Below are positions 33,368 to 44,869 of a stretch of 59,822 nucleotides of DNA, in pieces. Location: the NCBI GenBank assembly GCA_001986395.2, contig MQVO02000077.1, forward strand, positions 1 to 59,822, written 5' to 3'. The stretch is from Irpex lacteus (Eukaryota > Basidiomycota > Agaricomycetes > Polyporales > Irpicaceae). Made by a program: the position numbers and the translations under genes. The first letter of the stretch is position 1. Each line of letters begins with the position of its first letter. The notes below the pieces were generated by a model. That model made no database searches, was not told the origin of the DNA, and was given only the letters and a program-made list of their open reading frames with translations.

Positions 33368-36300
33368 TCAAGCAGGCGGGGGTAGAGTCTCCATTGCCAT
33401 TACACGGGCATTGTATCGAACATTCGACTTTGGCCCAGTTCTGGGGGCAAGGAGTTTCCTCCACTGTGACGCACTGAGTGGCTGTGCACCTTCCTCTAGG
33501 ATTTTCTTCAGCCGCCCCACAAACCACCGTTCGTTGTCGGGACTCCAGTAGTCTTGCACCATTCCCGACGCGGACCAAGTCGACGCCGAGGGCCACCAAG
33601 ATTTCCAAGCTGCCCTTGACGGGCCTTCGTTGTCGTTTTCTGTGAACGGGATGAGATTGCTGTTACAAACATGTACAGTCCCACTTACCAGGCATGACTC
33701 TGTACACCCCGCAAATCACGTCCAGTTGGTGTCGCAGCAGCGTGTCATCCACGTAGTGTCTGTCCCCTGCAGTGAGCAAGTCCTCGCGGTAATGGAATCC
33801 ACTGGGACCTCTCATCACCTCCTCCTCGTCTGCGTGCGACTCTTTCGCGAGACACCACACAATCCCCCCTCCTGTGAGTGCCGGGCGTCCGTGATATGAG
33901 TGTATCACGGCATCACGCGTATCTTCATACTTGTGGTAGTCGCAGAGAGAGAATACACAGTTGCGTGGGCGGGTTCCCATGCCGAGGGGGACAGTGTCAT
34001 AGAACATTGGAGGAGGAGGTGCTCGCGGTAGTGTTGAGGGTTGGTAGTGACGGCTGAGCGTTTGGAAGGGCACACCCCAGTCGAGTAGCGTACAGGCAAT
34101 GTCGTAGAGCGAGGGGGAAGGACATTTCCTGGGAACATGGTTGACCGAGACTGGGTCTTGGAGACAAAGCACGAACAGTACGTCGTTGTACTTGGGGTCC
34201 TGGGGGTAGACCATGTACCACTCGCAGAGTGCACTGCCTTCTCCTTTGTACCCCTTTGCTGTGTAGACCACCAGATCGTTGCGACGGCGACATGGATACT
34301 CGTTGACGCGGTCCATGCTCATGTCTGTCAGGCCTGACGGGGGACGTTGGAAGGACTGCGGGTCTACACTTAGGCAGTCTACCAAAACTCGCGCCTGTTC
34401 CGATATCCTAGGTGGCAGAGCTTCGTGGAGATGTCCTAGAAGGCGGCCGAGTACCCTGTCTTGCTCTACGTTACCTATGGATGCTGTGAAATCACTGGGT
34501 CGCGTTACGAGGCCAAGGCGGTCGGTTAGGCAACTTAGATACCCGACGAGGGTGGAGACGTCGTATGGAGCATGTTCTGCTGATAATTATATATTGTTTT
34601 AGTCTTGTCGCATCACACCGTATTTCCACGTCTACTTACCTGGATCCGTGGTCGGGTGTGTGTTTGCGGTGCGAGCTGTTAAGTAACACATATGTGTCGT
34701 GGCTTTGCAGGTGTTGGTTTTAAATAATGACTACTCACCGCTGGTTGCGATGTCGGCAGATTGCTCTGCAGCGCGAAGATCTCTCCTGGATGGACCGGCT
34801 TCTCTGCTTAGAAGGGCTTCTGACGGTGCTTGGTATGCACGTCCGTATCGCTCCCGTGTGCTGGGCCTCTGTCGTGGGCTCCGCGAACGCTCCCGCTGCT
34901 CGACGGTTGCTCTGTCTGAGTCGAGATCGTCCTGCTAAAACGTGTTCCATGTAGATTTTGTGATATACAGAACAGATTGCTATGCTTACCTGCCTCCTCG
35001 CGACCTCAATGAGCGTAGGGTCATCTCCAGATGGCCCGGCCAAATGGTCTTCTGTTGCAGTCGCAGCTATGCTCTCTCCTGCCAGCAGATGATCGTCCGT
35101 GTTGTCCGAGAATCCATAAATGTTGTCGCCGAGCCGTGGCGATCCGTAGAACGTAATGAACCTGCCCCTTTCTTCGTTCCATTCCACGAACTCGACGTCC
35201 TCATCGGGGACGGCAGCGGGGTCGAAGGCTTGACAGATATCGAACTCGTTTCTGAGTGGGTTATATTTGCGTTGACTTGGCGTGGTGTCGTTCCATAGCT
35301 CTCGCCAGTGCTTGTGGCCGACGAGTACACGAGTGTAGCTGCCGTCGAGTTCTTCTTCCCAACGATAGACGTTGCATTTGTGACTACGTTGAGGCAGGTC
35401 GAGGTTGGCGTGCTCGGCGGCGCGGCGATCGATCAATTCCCTTTCGGCGTCGCACATCGTCGACATTCTCTTGACCTTCTCTTCCTCGGCCTCCCGGAAA
35501 AACTCCTCCATGGTTTGACCCGCCCTCTGACGAGTCGTCGGGTTTGTGCGCCCTCGCCGTGCAGTGGGTACCAGAGCAGACAAGCCGGCTTGTGCTCTGC
35601 TCTGCTCGTGCAGTGCACTTCCACTCGATACGATCGGGATTGAGGGAGCGCCGCCTGATAGCGGCAGGGAAGGCGTACCCGGAGGGAAGGACGCGCTGTC
35701 TGGTTCCGTGAGCTGTGGCCAAGGCATCAAGGGCACACATTGTGCCAGGGCCCGACTTCGAGCGATCTCTTCGTCGCTGGGTAAGTAAGGGGCCGCCCAC
35801 ACATGCTCCGACGCACGAGGGTGTCTGCCATAATAAAGCCAGATAGGTAGCATGAATTTTGTCACGAGAGCTTTAACCTCGTCCAGATAAGATTGGAGGA
35901 CGCCGCTCCGTACGTCAACTATCAGCCCAACACGTTGATGGTGTGCTCCAGACGTAGCACTCGTTGCCTGACATATACAAGATGCTCGAATGACCTCCGC
36001 CTCGTCTACAGACAGGTACTCCATGCGCAGCAGATGTTCCAGCCAATGCTCCGGTAAGAGGTACGCAGCGTAGGTCAGTTTTGCTACGCAGACGTTGAAG
36101 ACTGCTCTGACGGTCTGCGCTTGGTCTTTTGCCTCTTCTTCCGTCCCGTATGTAGCTTCGTAGCCGTAGTCGCTTGGCCACTTGCATAACTTGTCGACCT
36201 CTATAAGCAGAGGTGTCATGTCCTTCAAAGGGAACGCCTTCTTCATCGCCGTCAGGAGCTTGTCTAGCAGACCCTCGAGTTCTTTCCACCGTCGCTCGGC

Positions 36301-36627
36301 ACGTATAATCCATCCTAAGAGCACCCTATTCGACGTATAGCGTGGTATGACCTTGATGTCCGATAGAGGCTGGAGCATGCCCTCGTAGTCTGAGTCCAAA
36401 GAGCACAGTGACGTCCAATACGTGTCCTGACGGGAAACCTGAGTATAGAACCAGGGCCATGGTGAGGGTGGGTCGTAGGACTGAAAGAGATCCGTGGTGG
36501 CTTGCGGAATTGTCACCGGGAGCCTGTTCGTGTTCGGTGAAACATAAAGGCCCGGCCCTTCAGGTTTCTCCTGCTCCGTGGCCCAAAGAACGGCAGGGGT
36601 ATCGAATATAGAAGGAAATACAGACAT
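33368..36627 (-). CDS. Unknown 1,010 aa protein, 5 exons
   Basis: Exons (minus): 36627-34990, 34934-34739, 34675-34640, 34579-33689, 33639-33368; introns 49-63 nt, all frames agree. I do not recognise the family. The N-terminal half (about 1-330) looks globular and helical (GWIIRAERRWKELEGLLDKL; PIWLYYGRHP). The middle (350-650) is Pro/Ser- then Arg/Glu-rich and disordered, with a WNDTTPSQRKYNPLRNEFD patch. The C-terminal third is again globular (CEWYMVYPQDPKYNDVLF; IWLCLAKES-type core WCLAKESHADEEE). The start is the first Met in a frame preceded by a possible intron (36628-36683), so upstream exons may exist. It is divergent to the TET/JBP-like gene across the repeat region. Confidence 0.7.
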
Positions 36628-37160
36628 AATGTTCTGTGCCGTTGGGATGAGTCTCACGCGGTAAGATGCCCTTGCCGACCTTTGCTTACCTGGTGCTGGT
36701 CGACGCTGGACTCGCTCGTGATTTACGTCTATCGTATCGCGTTTGTAGCCTCTACAAGCAGCTCTACACATTATTATTATAAATTGAGTAACTGACATCT
36801 TTGCTTACTTTGTGTTATCGCTGCTGTCCGCTCTGATAATAACTCGGGCAGGTGGAGTTGAGATATGGGATGAAAGGCTAGACGCATAATTGGTTTCGGT
36901 GTTCATATTATATACATTGGGTCTGCTGTAGTTTAGAATTGCTTACCCGTTCTAGGATGCAGCGTGACGGGAGGCACGGAGAAACAGGGTCGATGAACGA
37001 ATGATCTACCCGCGGCGGTAAGAAATAAAGGCCTAAGATGAGTATCGAAGTTCTATGTGGTCTGTATGGTGCACCGGGTGATCAACTTACGATACGTCAA
37101 GCACTACTCCTTGATGCGAACGGGAGAGCAGGCGAGAGGGTGCTAGGCGGCAGACACGAC
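36628..37160. other. Upstream region of the 1,010 aa gene
   Basis: Contains a likely intron 36628-36683 (minus-strand GTAAGC...CACAG) directly before the start Met and short exon-like pieces, so part is probably 5' untranslated sequence. No separate gene. Confidence 0.4.
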
Positions 37161-37839
37161 GCGGCGGATAATCCACACACGGCAGGAGGACTATTGTATC
37201 TGTGTTAACGTGTCGGTTTTGTTGGCTTGTTATGCTCAGCCAGAGGATAATGCACGTACTGGAATACAGGCACAGGCTTTCAGCGCGACCGCGCAAGACG
37301 TCGAGGATAGAGAGTGAGTGTGTGACTGAGCTGGACGACGGAGACGACACCGCTCGAGTGAGGCGTGAAGGCACAGAACTAGAGCCTGGAGGCCAGCACC
37401 GACGACGCGGATGGTACACAGACGGCAACTACGACGACAACGGGGTCAGCAGCGCGGGCTACAGCGAGGACGAGGACGAATGAGACAGAGTGTTGGGCGA
37501 CACGGCGGATAATCCACACGCGGCAGCGGCAACAATGAGAGCGACGACAACGGCAACGAGAGGGGAGGTACGGCGAGGAGCAGCACGGCGGATAATCCAC
37601 ACGCGGCAGCGGCGACGATGACGGTGAGGACGAGAGTGACGGCGACGGCGACGAGAGGAAAGGTATGTCAGAGCACGACACGGCGGATGATCCACGCGCG
37701 GCAGCGGCGACGAGGGCGATGACAATGAGAAGACGACGAACGAGGTGACGGCGACGGTGACCAGATGTCAACGACAACGACGAGGGTGGCGACGACGAGA
37801 GGTGAGAGGTCGACGCGGCGGATGATCCACACACGGCGG
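37161..37839. repeat. Left repeat family of the divergent region, 5 copies
   Basis: GGCGGATAATCCACACGCGG-type units at 37161-37185, 37501-37530, 37584-37613, 37679-37708 and 37812-37839, separated by GAC/GACGAC-rich spacers of variable length. The units are conserved while spacers differ, as for protein-binding iterons. Reading frames across it are low-complexity and not gene-like. Confidence 0.8.
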
Positions 37840-37979
37840 TAAGAGACAAGTGTCGGGCGCCTGTGGCATGCCCATTATGTCAACGAGGCACTTGCGGACT
37901 TAGCCTTGTGAGCGTCCTGCTGCTCTCTCTCTCTCTCCGCTGCCATGTCCACCTCCTCTTCCTCCTGGCTCCATCCCGC

Positions 37980-38478
37980 TATCTGGCGTTGTCGCTGGGT
38001 ACCGGGTGTTGGAGGGGTGGCCATCGTCCTCTAGATGGTCTTTGGTTCGTCGTGGACGTCGCTGTCGTGATCGTCTCTGTCGTTGTCCTGGTCGTCGTTC
38101 TGGCCGCTGCTCTCGTTCTCGACCTCCTCTATGTCTTCTTCTCGCTATCTGGCGTCGTCGCTGGGTACCGAGTGCTGGAGGGTGCCAGTTGTCGTCGGTA
38201 TATCGCCTTCTTTGGCGCCGTCATCGCCATCGTGATCATGATCCTTGTGCCGACCATCCTACTCCTCGTCTCTCTATCTCTCTCGCTATCTGGCGTCATC
38301 GCTGGGTACCGTGCTGTGGCGAACCTCTCTTCTCGACGCGTCGTCTTCGTTGCACTATTCGGCGTCGTCGCTGGGTACTGCGTGGCAGAATCGTTTTGAC
38401 CGTTCTCGCCGTCTCTCTCCTTGCCGTCATCGTTGTCGTTCTCATACCTGGTGTTGTTGCCGGGTACCACGTGGTGGA
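37980..38478. repeat. Right repeat family of the divergent region, 5 copies
   Basis: TATCTGGCGTCGTCGCTGGG followed by TACC(G) and a GTG-TGG tail, at 37980, 38146, 38287, 38356 and 38445. Spacers are CGTCGT/CTCTCT-rich. Together with the left family it forms a roughly symmetric 1.3 kb array between the two divergent genes. An ORF across it (37863-38399) only spells the repeat (GVVAGYR) and is hydrophobic by composition. Confidence 0.8.
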
Positions 38479-39036
38479 GGTGTACTTGTCGTTTATTGTC
38501 GGCCTTTACGTCCATCTCGCTGTCTCCTTCCTGTCGTCTGGTGTCTCATCGTGTCATCGAGGCGTCGGATTACCTGTTGTAGGTCAATTACCTTCGTGTG
38601 ATATCCCGCGGTGCTGATGTCTTGCAGTAAGACTGCACTTCTTTGTCAGAATCCAGAGTGCTACTAGCTGCTATGCTATGTTTGTGGCAGGTATTCTTCA
38701 AGGCAAGTATGACGTATTTTGTTCTGGCCGTACCTATGTCGATTAATATTGATCTATTCGTTGTCGTGGCTCGTGTAGGCTCGACGGTCTGTTATTGGCC
38801 TTGGCATTTCATTGAGCCGTTTCTGATCGACATCAAACTGGACCCGTTGCACTTGATTTGTCGGCCACCGTACCACGAGGCTCCTGCTGGTCCGTCGGCT
38901 TATCGGAGACTGTCTCTGTCGTTCATCCGCCATCGCTACTGGGCCATGTGCTTGTGCCTGTGCCTCCTTGTCGGCAGGTACGGGTGCTATGTTGCTCCAC
39001 GGCATTGTGTTTTTTTATCGGATTTTATGGGGGATG
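38479..39036. other. Rest of the divergent region; no gene seen
   Basis: About 560 bp without repeats of either family and without a supported gene. The plus-strand frame 38643-39056 is open but has no codon or domain signal I trust. Confidence 0.4.
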
Positions 39037-39191
39037 TTTATTTAAGGGATGCCTAGGACAGTTTGCATCTTCGTTCCTCGTCTCCCTCTCCTTCTCGCAC
39101 CCTCTCAGCCACGCAGTCTTCCCTCCTCCGCATCCTGACTACGGGGTCCTTCCTCGCCTGTCTCTGTACTCTCGCCGGACAATTTGCCTTG
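39037..39191 (+). promoter_or_regulatory. Core promoter and 5' UTR of the TET/JBP-like gene
   Basis: TTTATTTAAGG (39037-39047) resembles a TATA box. It is followed by a strongly CT-rich tract (39065-39180), the usual fungal transcription-start context, ending at a good donor CCTTG/GTGAGT (39191/39192). Confidence 0.5.
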
Positions 39192-39442
39192 GTGAGTATC
39201 CAGGTCTCCTTCCGCCAATGGCACGCAGGGCGCGGCTGGCCCCTATTGCAATACACTTGGTTGAGTCATGCTCATTACGAGTTCCATCGAACAGGCGCTG
39301 TCCGGACAGCGCCTGTTCGATGGAACTCGTAATCATCTGTAGTAAGTTGGTTACAGGGTGTACTGTACCCGGCCATTGCAGATGGATGGTTGCCTCGTGA
39401 TTTGATTTCCTTATCTGAACTTCACTCATGGCTTTTGTTCAG
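39192..39442 (+). other. Putative 5' UTR intron
   Basis: GTGAGTATCC donor, TTTTGTTCAG acceptor four bases before the start ATG. At 251 nt it is about five times longer than the other introns of this gene, and it contains the 60-bp palindrome. Confidence 0.5.
39274..39333. repeat. 60-bp perfect palindrome
   Basis: Two 30-nt arms, ATTACGAGTTCCATCGAACA plus GGCGCTGTCC and the exact complement, no spacer, no mismatch. Same family as the palindromes inside the Helitron-like copies, but no Helitron-like sequence is around it. It could form a cruciform in DNA or a hairpin in the pre-mRNA leader. Confidence 0.92.
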
Positions 39443-39446
39443 ACAG

Positions 39447-42400
39447 ATGGCCGGCACGGCGTCGGAGCCGTATCCCGTCAGGCTCCGGAAGGAGTCCCCC
39501 GTGCTTCGAGGTCTCACCAAAGTCAAGCTACCCCGTCGTTCACGAGGTCTCCCTGACCTGTATAAGTTTGGCGGAGATCATCCCTCGCATCGGGTAAAGC
39601 TCCCGACCAGCAGCACTTATGTTTATCTGGTCGACTCGTCCCCAGAAGGGAAGGAGACGTTTGACCGCATCTCGGATGCTCAGACCGTCCTCTCTGGTCC
39701 GATTGCTGGTGCGTGCGGTCCCTTCGCTGTTCTTCTTCTGCTGACGCCTCTCCGTAGGACTTGTCGGTCTAATCGAGCTAGAACCCGGGGACGCTCTTCT
39801 CGCCCGTCCAATTCATAGAGGTGGTGACCCGCTGGGGGACTGTCTGCAAGTGCTAGTTGGCATCAAGTACGTGGTTCTGTGTTAGTAGCATATTCAGGTC
39901 CTAATGTTCGCGGCATAGTCTGGTTAAGCAAAGTACTGCACAGACAGAGCTCCTCCTGCGAGCCGGTCATACTCCGGAGGATATCCTCCGCATGCTGAAG
40001 AACGTTGAGGTCGCGAGGGACGCGATGCTTGGGAAGAAGGAGGAGCGTGAGCGCACCCCTGGTAAAGTCGGGTTCGAAAACCACGAGCGCGCCGAGCCGT
40101 TGCAGAACGCTCCCCATTGCTATGGACACAACAGCATGCTCCAGCAGTCGCGTACGTTGTCAGCCCCTCCTGCTAAGCTCAAGACGTACGCGGGAGGTGC
40201 AGACGCGTATCAAAAAATGATTCGAGGGTACACAAACGTATGTTCATTGTCTCTCTCCCGCGCCTTCACCTCCTCACAGCTTTATAGGCCAACACTGAGA
40301 TAAACTGCGTTGCTTGGGAACTGCAAGGGCCGCCCGACGTTATACAGGCTTTTAGGGACTATGGCGACCAAATCAACACGCCGCGCCTCGGATTTCATAG
40401 GAATGCATACTGGGGTCCGATGCAGACAAACATTGCGCATCCTCAGCACGTCAGCAAGGGTGAGCTTTATTTCTGTCGAGTTTATACGTCCACGTGAATA
40501 CTCATTCGAACTCAAGAGGTTGGCCTTGACGAGGCTATGGGAGGTTTTGGCGGGCCGCACAAAGACCAGAACGACTTCGTGGCGGGATTCTCGTGTGCTA
40601 CTTGTCTGTCGGACTTGCACGAGGCACCAGGCCGCGAGCCCGGTCGCCTTCACTTCCTGGGGCAAGGTGTCTGGGTCCGCCTAGAGTATATGACACAGTT
40701 GTTCTTCTCTGGCCTGCTACGCCACGGGGGCACTGCGCCTCTGGTCCCGGACGACCAAGAGATTTATGCTTGGGAGACCCGCATGATGCTCATTAGCTAC
40801 CCTTCGACGCCTTTGATGACAGGAACGGCAAAGATCGCATACTCAGCACAGCCGTTCTCGAAAGCTACGTCTGATCTCTCGCCCGAGATGACAGGCGCAC
40901 CGACCTTCAACCAGGATGGCAAGAAATGGGGTGGCTATGCCAACTATGGACAGGACGGATGGGTCACCATGGAGGACGTGTCTCTGTTCAACTTTATGGT
41001 TCGCGGTGCGTTGCAGAAGGTCCATCACGACTTCCGCCAGCTTCCCTCCTCGCTCGACATACAAATAGACAGTCGAAAATTCATGGATGCCTTCTCTGTG
41101 GTACTCGACGGCAAGAGGACGTCGCCTGAGCCATGGGAGAGGGCCCCGGACACCAGCGTGCAGGCCCCCTTTTCCGATCGGCACAGGCCAGCGCAGGATG
41201 CGCTGCTGAAGGTACTCTTCGATCATCTAATGCAGGGTATACCTTCTGTGCGGGAGAACAAGTACAGCGAGTGGGACGTGACCACCCAAGAAATGGGGAG
41301 CCGTCTCGGTAAAGGTACGTCTGGTACATTTTGTCTGAGGTTCGATGTGAGTCTGACTTTGTATCTAGGACGTGCTGGGGTGGTGAATACAGCCTCCAAG
41401 CGACCAGTCGCCGACATACGACCTGTGGAGGAGAATCCGTCTAAACGTGGGTACATGTTAATTGTTCAGATATTAATCGCTAATTGTGTCTTTTCACAGG
41501 GACTCGCTTGCAGAATGTTGCCCTAGCAGGCGCTGAAGGGAGAGTCAATGACTGTTACCCCATGGTTGACCGAAATCTTAGTCTTCTGCAAGCTGCGATG
41601 CAGCAGAAGGGTCACACTGCCGGTGAGGGGTCTCGCACAGCCCGCGCCCCACAACCCCCCTCGCCTGAAGAGCTGCCCCTGGGTGACCAAGATACATCAG
41701 GGCGTGGAACGTCTGGTGGGGAGCCATCGTCCTCGTCTTCTCAGCAACAATACCCGCCGCTCAATGATTCCGGTGAAGAGGAAGTAGACCCGCCACAGGA
41801 GACTTTGGTACGTGATACACACAACTTCTACATCGTGTCCTCTGACGTCTCGTGAAACAGTCAGTACGCGGCGTCAGGTTCGTCTCGGATAGCCAAAGTA
41901 TAAATTATTTCCCCTGTCACTGATATTATCTTCGACCAGGGGTAGTTCAAGGCAGTCTGGCGGTCTGACAAAGGGTGCGACTCGCTTGTCTTCTCTGCCG
42001 ACTCGGTCATCGCGCAGCTCCGCCTCTGAATCTGTTGTACCTCCGTACTCGCCTGTGGCACCCTCTCTGTCCCCTCAAGTTCTAAACATGACCCGCGCGC
42101 CGCCTTTGCCTTCGTCGGCATCGACATCGACTCCTGTTGTACCTCGGCCCGCTCGCTCGCGTCACACACAACATCGTTCCGAGACTGGGAGGATGGGCGA
42201 TCTTCAGGCAGGAAGTTCGTCTTCTAGTTCACGTCGCGATGTCGCCCCCGTTGTTTTGAGGTCAAGCTCGCAGATCGCTGCTGTGTCGTCTCTTGGCATG
42301 ACAAACACAGGCGGGCCTTCTGTACAGTCTGTTCCACAGGTATGCTCATTTTATCTCGATGAGTGTGGTACTCAACGCCCAGTGTTATTAGAGCGATTCT

Positions 42401-44761
42401 GTGGGTGGCACGGCCGATAACGAAGTGTCGTCGTTCTACGTCGGAGCACCTCCACGGCGCTTACTTCGTCAAGAGGTCCACGGAGATCCGGGGCTGGACA
42501 TTCTGGACGACGATCTGACCGCTGCCGGTGCAGCAGAGGGCAGGGGAGACAAGGACCTGGGCAGACCGGCTGATAACATAAAAGATCGTACACGTGGTGC
42601 CTATCGTAAGAATAAACTTTGTAACTAGATAATGACACTATAAATCTCAGATTATCACTGCAGGATACCAATTCTTTGGCCGATGTCTCGTCCCAACCTC
42701 CCATGCTTTGCTACAACAACTGCGTTCTGTGGACATTGACAGCGCGTCTACGCGAGCACTGTCCAAGGCACTTGACTCCCTCGACGCCATCGACTCTCGT
42801 ACGGTGCCCTTTGGAGAAATTCTCAGCCACGTTGACTTGCCGGCGTATTCCTGCTCTATCGCAGATATCCTGGATTATTGCACCGGTCAGTCTATTTGGA
42901 TCAACTTCCATAGACAGCGAGTCGTGCTATCCCAGTCGCGTGTGGCAGAATGCATCGACAGCCTTGTGGATGGTCGCTGCCGCGAGATAGTAAATGACGA
43001 GACACGTAGTGTCTCCTCGCGCGACTGGCTGACCAAACTCACCAAGACGGTCCAATCCACGCTTGCTTGTGGCGATGCGGTTGTACTGAAGTCTGCGGAC
43101 TTTATCAAGGGAGTTGTGCCGAAAGCGAGTGTGTACACCGAGGAAGCACGCGCTCCTGGGACAGTGGGGAGAAGGAGGAGGCTGGCTCGGTACCAAATTC
43201 CGGACGAAACTGTCGAGGTCGTTCGGAGAGCTCTGCACCACTGGATGGGATCCAGTTCGTCGTTCGTGGTGCAGGCTCGTGTTCAACTTACCAACATTCT
43301 CCTTCGATACTTGGGAGCTGGCTCCTTACTCGTACCATCCATCTGGAATCTATACATAGGACTCCCCCCCTGGTTGTTCACAGAGGATTGTCCCCGGGTA
43401 TCTGATGCTGAGGCCTCATCCTATGCTGTCTTCAATCCAGCTTACTTTGATGATCTGTGCCGTGACTTGGATGCCTTAACTCGCGAGGACCCCTCCTTAG
43501 TTGAACAGCTGGACGCTCTACAGGACGCGTACATGCAGAGGTACAAGGACACTTGCGAGCACGTCCATGGAGTAATCGCCAGCGAGACAAAGCAAGCCAG
43601 TCTGCGAAAAGTGCTTGTCCAGGCATCGAGGAAGGCGAAGCTGGTTCCAACGGTCCCATTGCCCCCTGATATGCCTGCGACAGAGATGCTGGTCCCAGGT
43701 TCTACCGTGGAAGGCACTATTCCCTCCAGAATTGATGCAGCTCCTGTCCTGTCACCTCAGGCCGATCACGTCTCGAACGGTGTGACACCCGCTGTGTCGC
43801 CGGTATGTGGTCTATATATTCATGCAAATGTCTTATCTCATTAAATCCTCAATTTTAGCCGGTTGGGAAGACTGGTCGTGCAGTCCAAGCCGTGGTCCGC
43901 CTTCTCAAAGATGCGTTCGCGGTTGCTCAACGACTCCGTGATGGGAATATGTCCATGGAAGGATTGTCTACTCCCCAAACTCTCATGGTCTCTAACTCCG
44001 ATCACTACCTGCCGCTGCGGGAAATGTCTCTCTCTCGACAAACAATGAGTCGCATGTCCCTTAAGTTCGCACAGACCCGTGAGGGCTTCTTCTCATTGCA
44101 AGTCTACCGTTTCATCCACTTCAATACCGGGTCGTTTGTCGACAACCCTCCAGCCGACGTCAGCTTCTCCAGTGTGGAGGAATATGCGAATTATATCAAC
44201 AGTGCTAGGGCGGCGGCTGGCCCGAAAGCACCAGAGCGTTACATCTGCAACAAGAAAGCATTTGGCACTAATATCGATAAGAGGACCTGGGACCGTTACC
44301 CCGACTACTGGGCTGTATCAAGATTGGAGAAAGCAGTGTGGCCACCGTCCAGGGACTTTGGGGCCGCTCTCCGTGAACTTCGTGCTCTGAAAGACCACAC
44401 AAAGACTGTGAAGACCGGGACCAAGACGAACGTGTGGGATGGAGTTGGGCCGCTGTGTATCTATCAGTTGCTGGCAGATATGCATGCAGCTGGTCTGGTC
44501 GATGCCCCGTCAGCTGAACAAGTGGGGCAACTTGTTGCTGAGCTGAGGGCTGGAGGTAAATATGGGTTGATAGATGCGGGGTATTGTTTTGAATCATCTT
44601 CGGGGAGAGAAGTCAGAGCTGCCTTTGTCAAGTTTTATGAAGACGTTCGGGGTGTGCTCACTTCGGAGCAGGTGGAACAGTTGAAGTGGACACCCATTGT
44701 AGCAGAGCATACGCTTTGTAAACTTTCACGCATGTTAAAACAAAACCATTATGTGTTTTGA
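39447..44761 (+). CDS. TET/JBP-like 2-oxoglutarate oxygenase with long C-terminal region, 1,572 aa
   Basis: Exons: 39447-39708, 39758-39866, 39919-40237, 40288-40459, 40517-41314, 41369-41446, 41500-41807, 41865-41897, 41956-42339, 42392-42605, 42664-43802, 43859-44761; all frames agree. Residues 230-400 carry the Fe(II)/2OG pattern of fungal TET/JBP proteins: GGFGGPHKDQND (His302-x-Asp304), SCATCLSDL, FFSGLLRHGGTAP (His357) and WETRMMLISYP (2OG-binding Arg376). TET/JBP enzymes oxidise 5-methylcytosine or thymine in DNA. After a disordered stretch (about 580-890), a further 680 residues form two globular-looking blocks (WINFHRQRVVLSQSRVAECI; FLSLQVYRFIHFNT-type) of unknown function. Exon 8 (33 nt) and its acceptors are the least certain. 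No stops or frameshifts. Confidence 0.75.
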
Positions 44762-44869
44762 GTTGTATAAACAAATGGATCTTTTGTTGGCGGCATACCA
44801 CGTCAGAGAGTGTCTATATGTACTGCAAACACTTCAAAGGGCGATGCAACTAAATGTACGTATATAAAA

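Noticed and set aside
37379..37849. Minus-strand 156-codon ORF
   Set aside because: Same reason: read-through of the left repeat family and GAC-rich spacers.
37863..38399. 178-codon plus-strand ORF with strongly hydrophobic sequence
   Set aside because: It only translates the right-hand repeat family and pyrimidine-rich spacers; hydrophobicity follows from composition and no start or splice context supports it.
38643..39056. 137-codon plus-strand ORF upstream of the TET/JBP-like gene
   Set aside because: No recognisable domain, overlaps the likely promoter, and codon pattern is not convincing.
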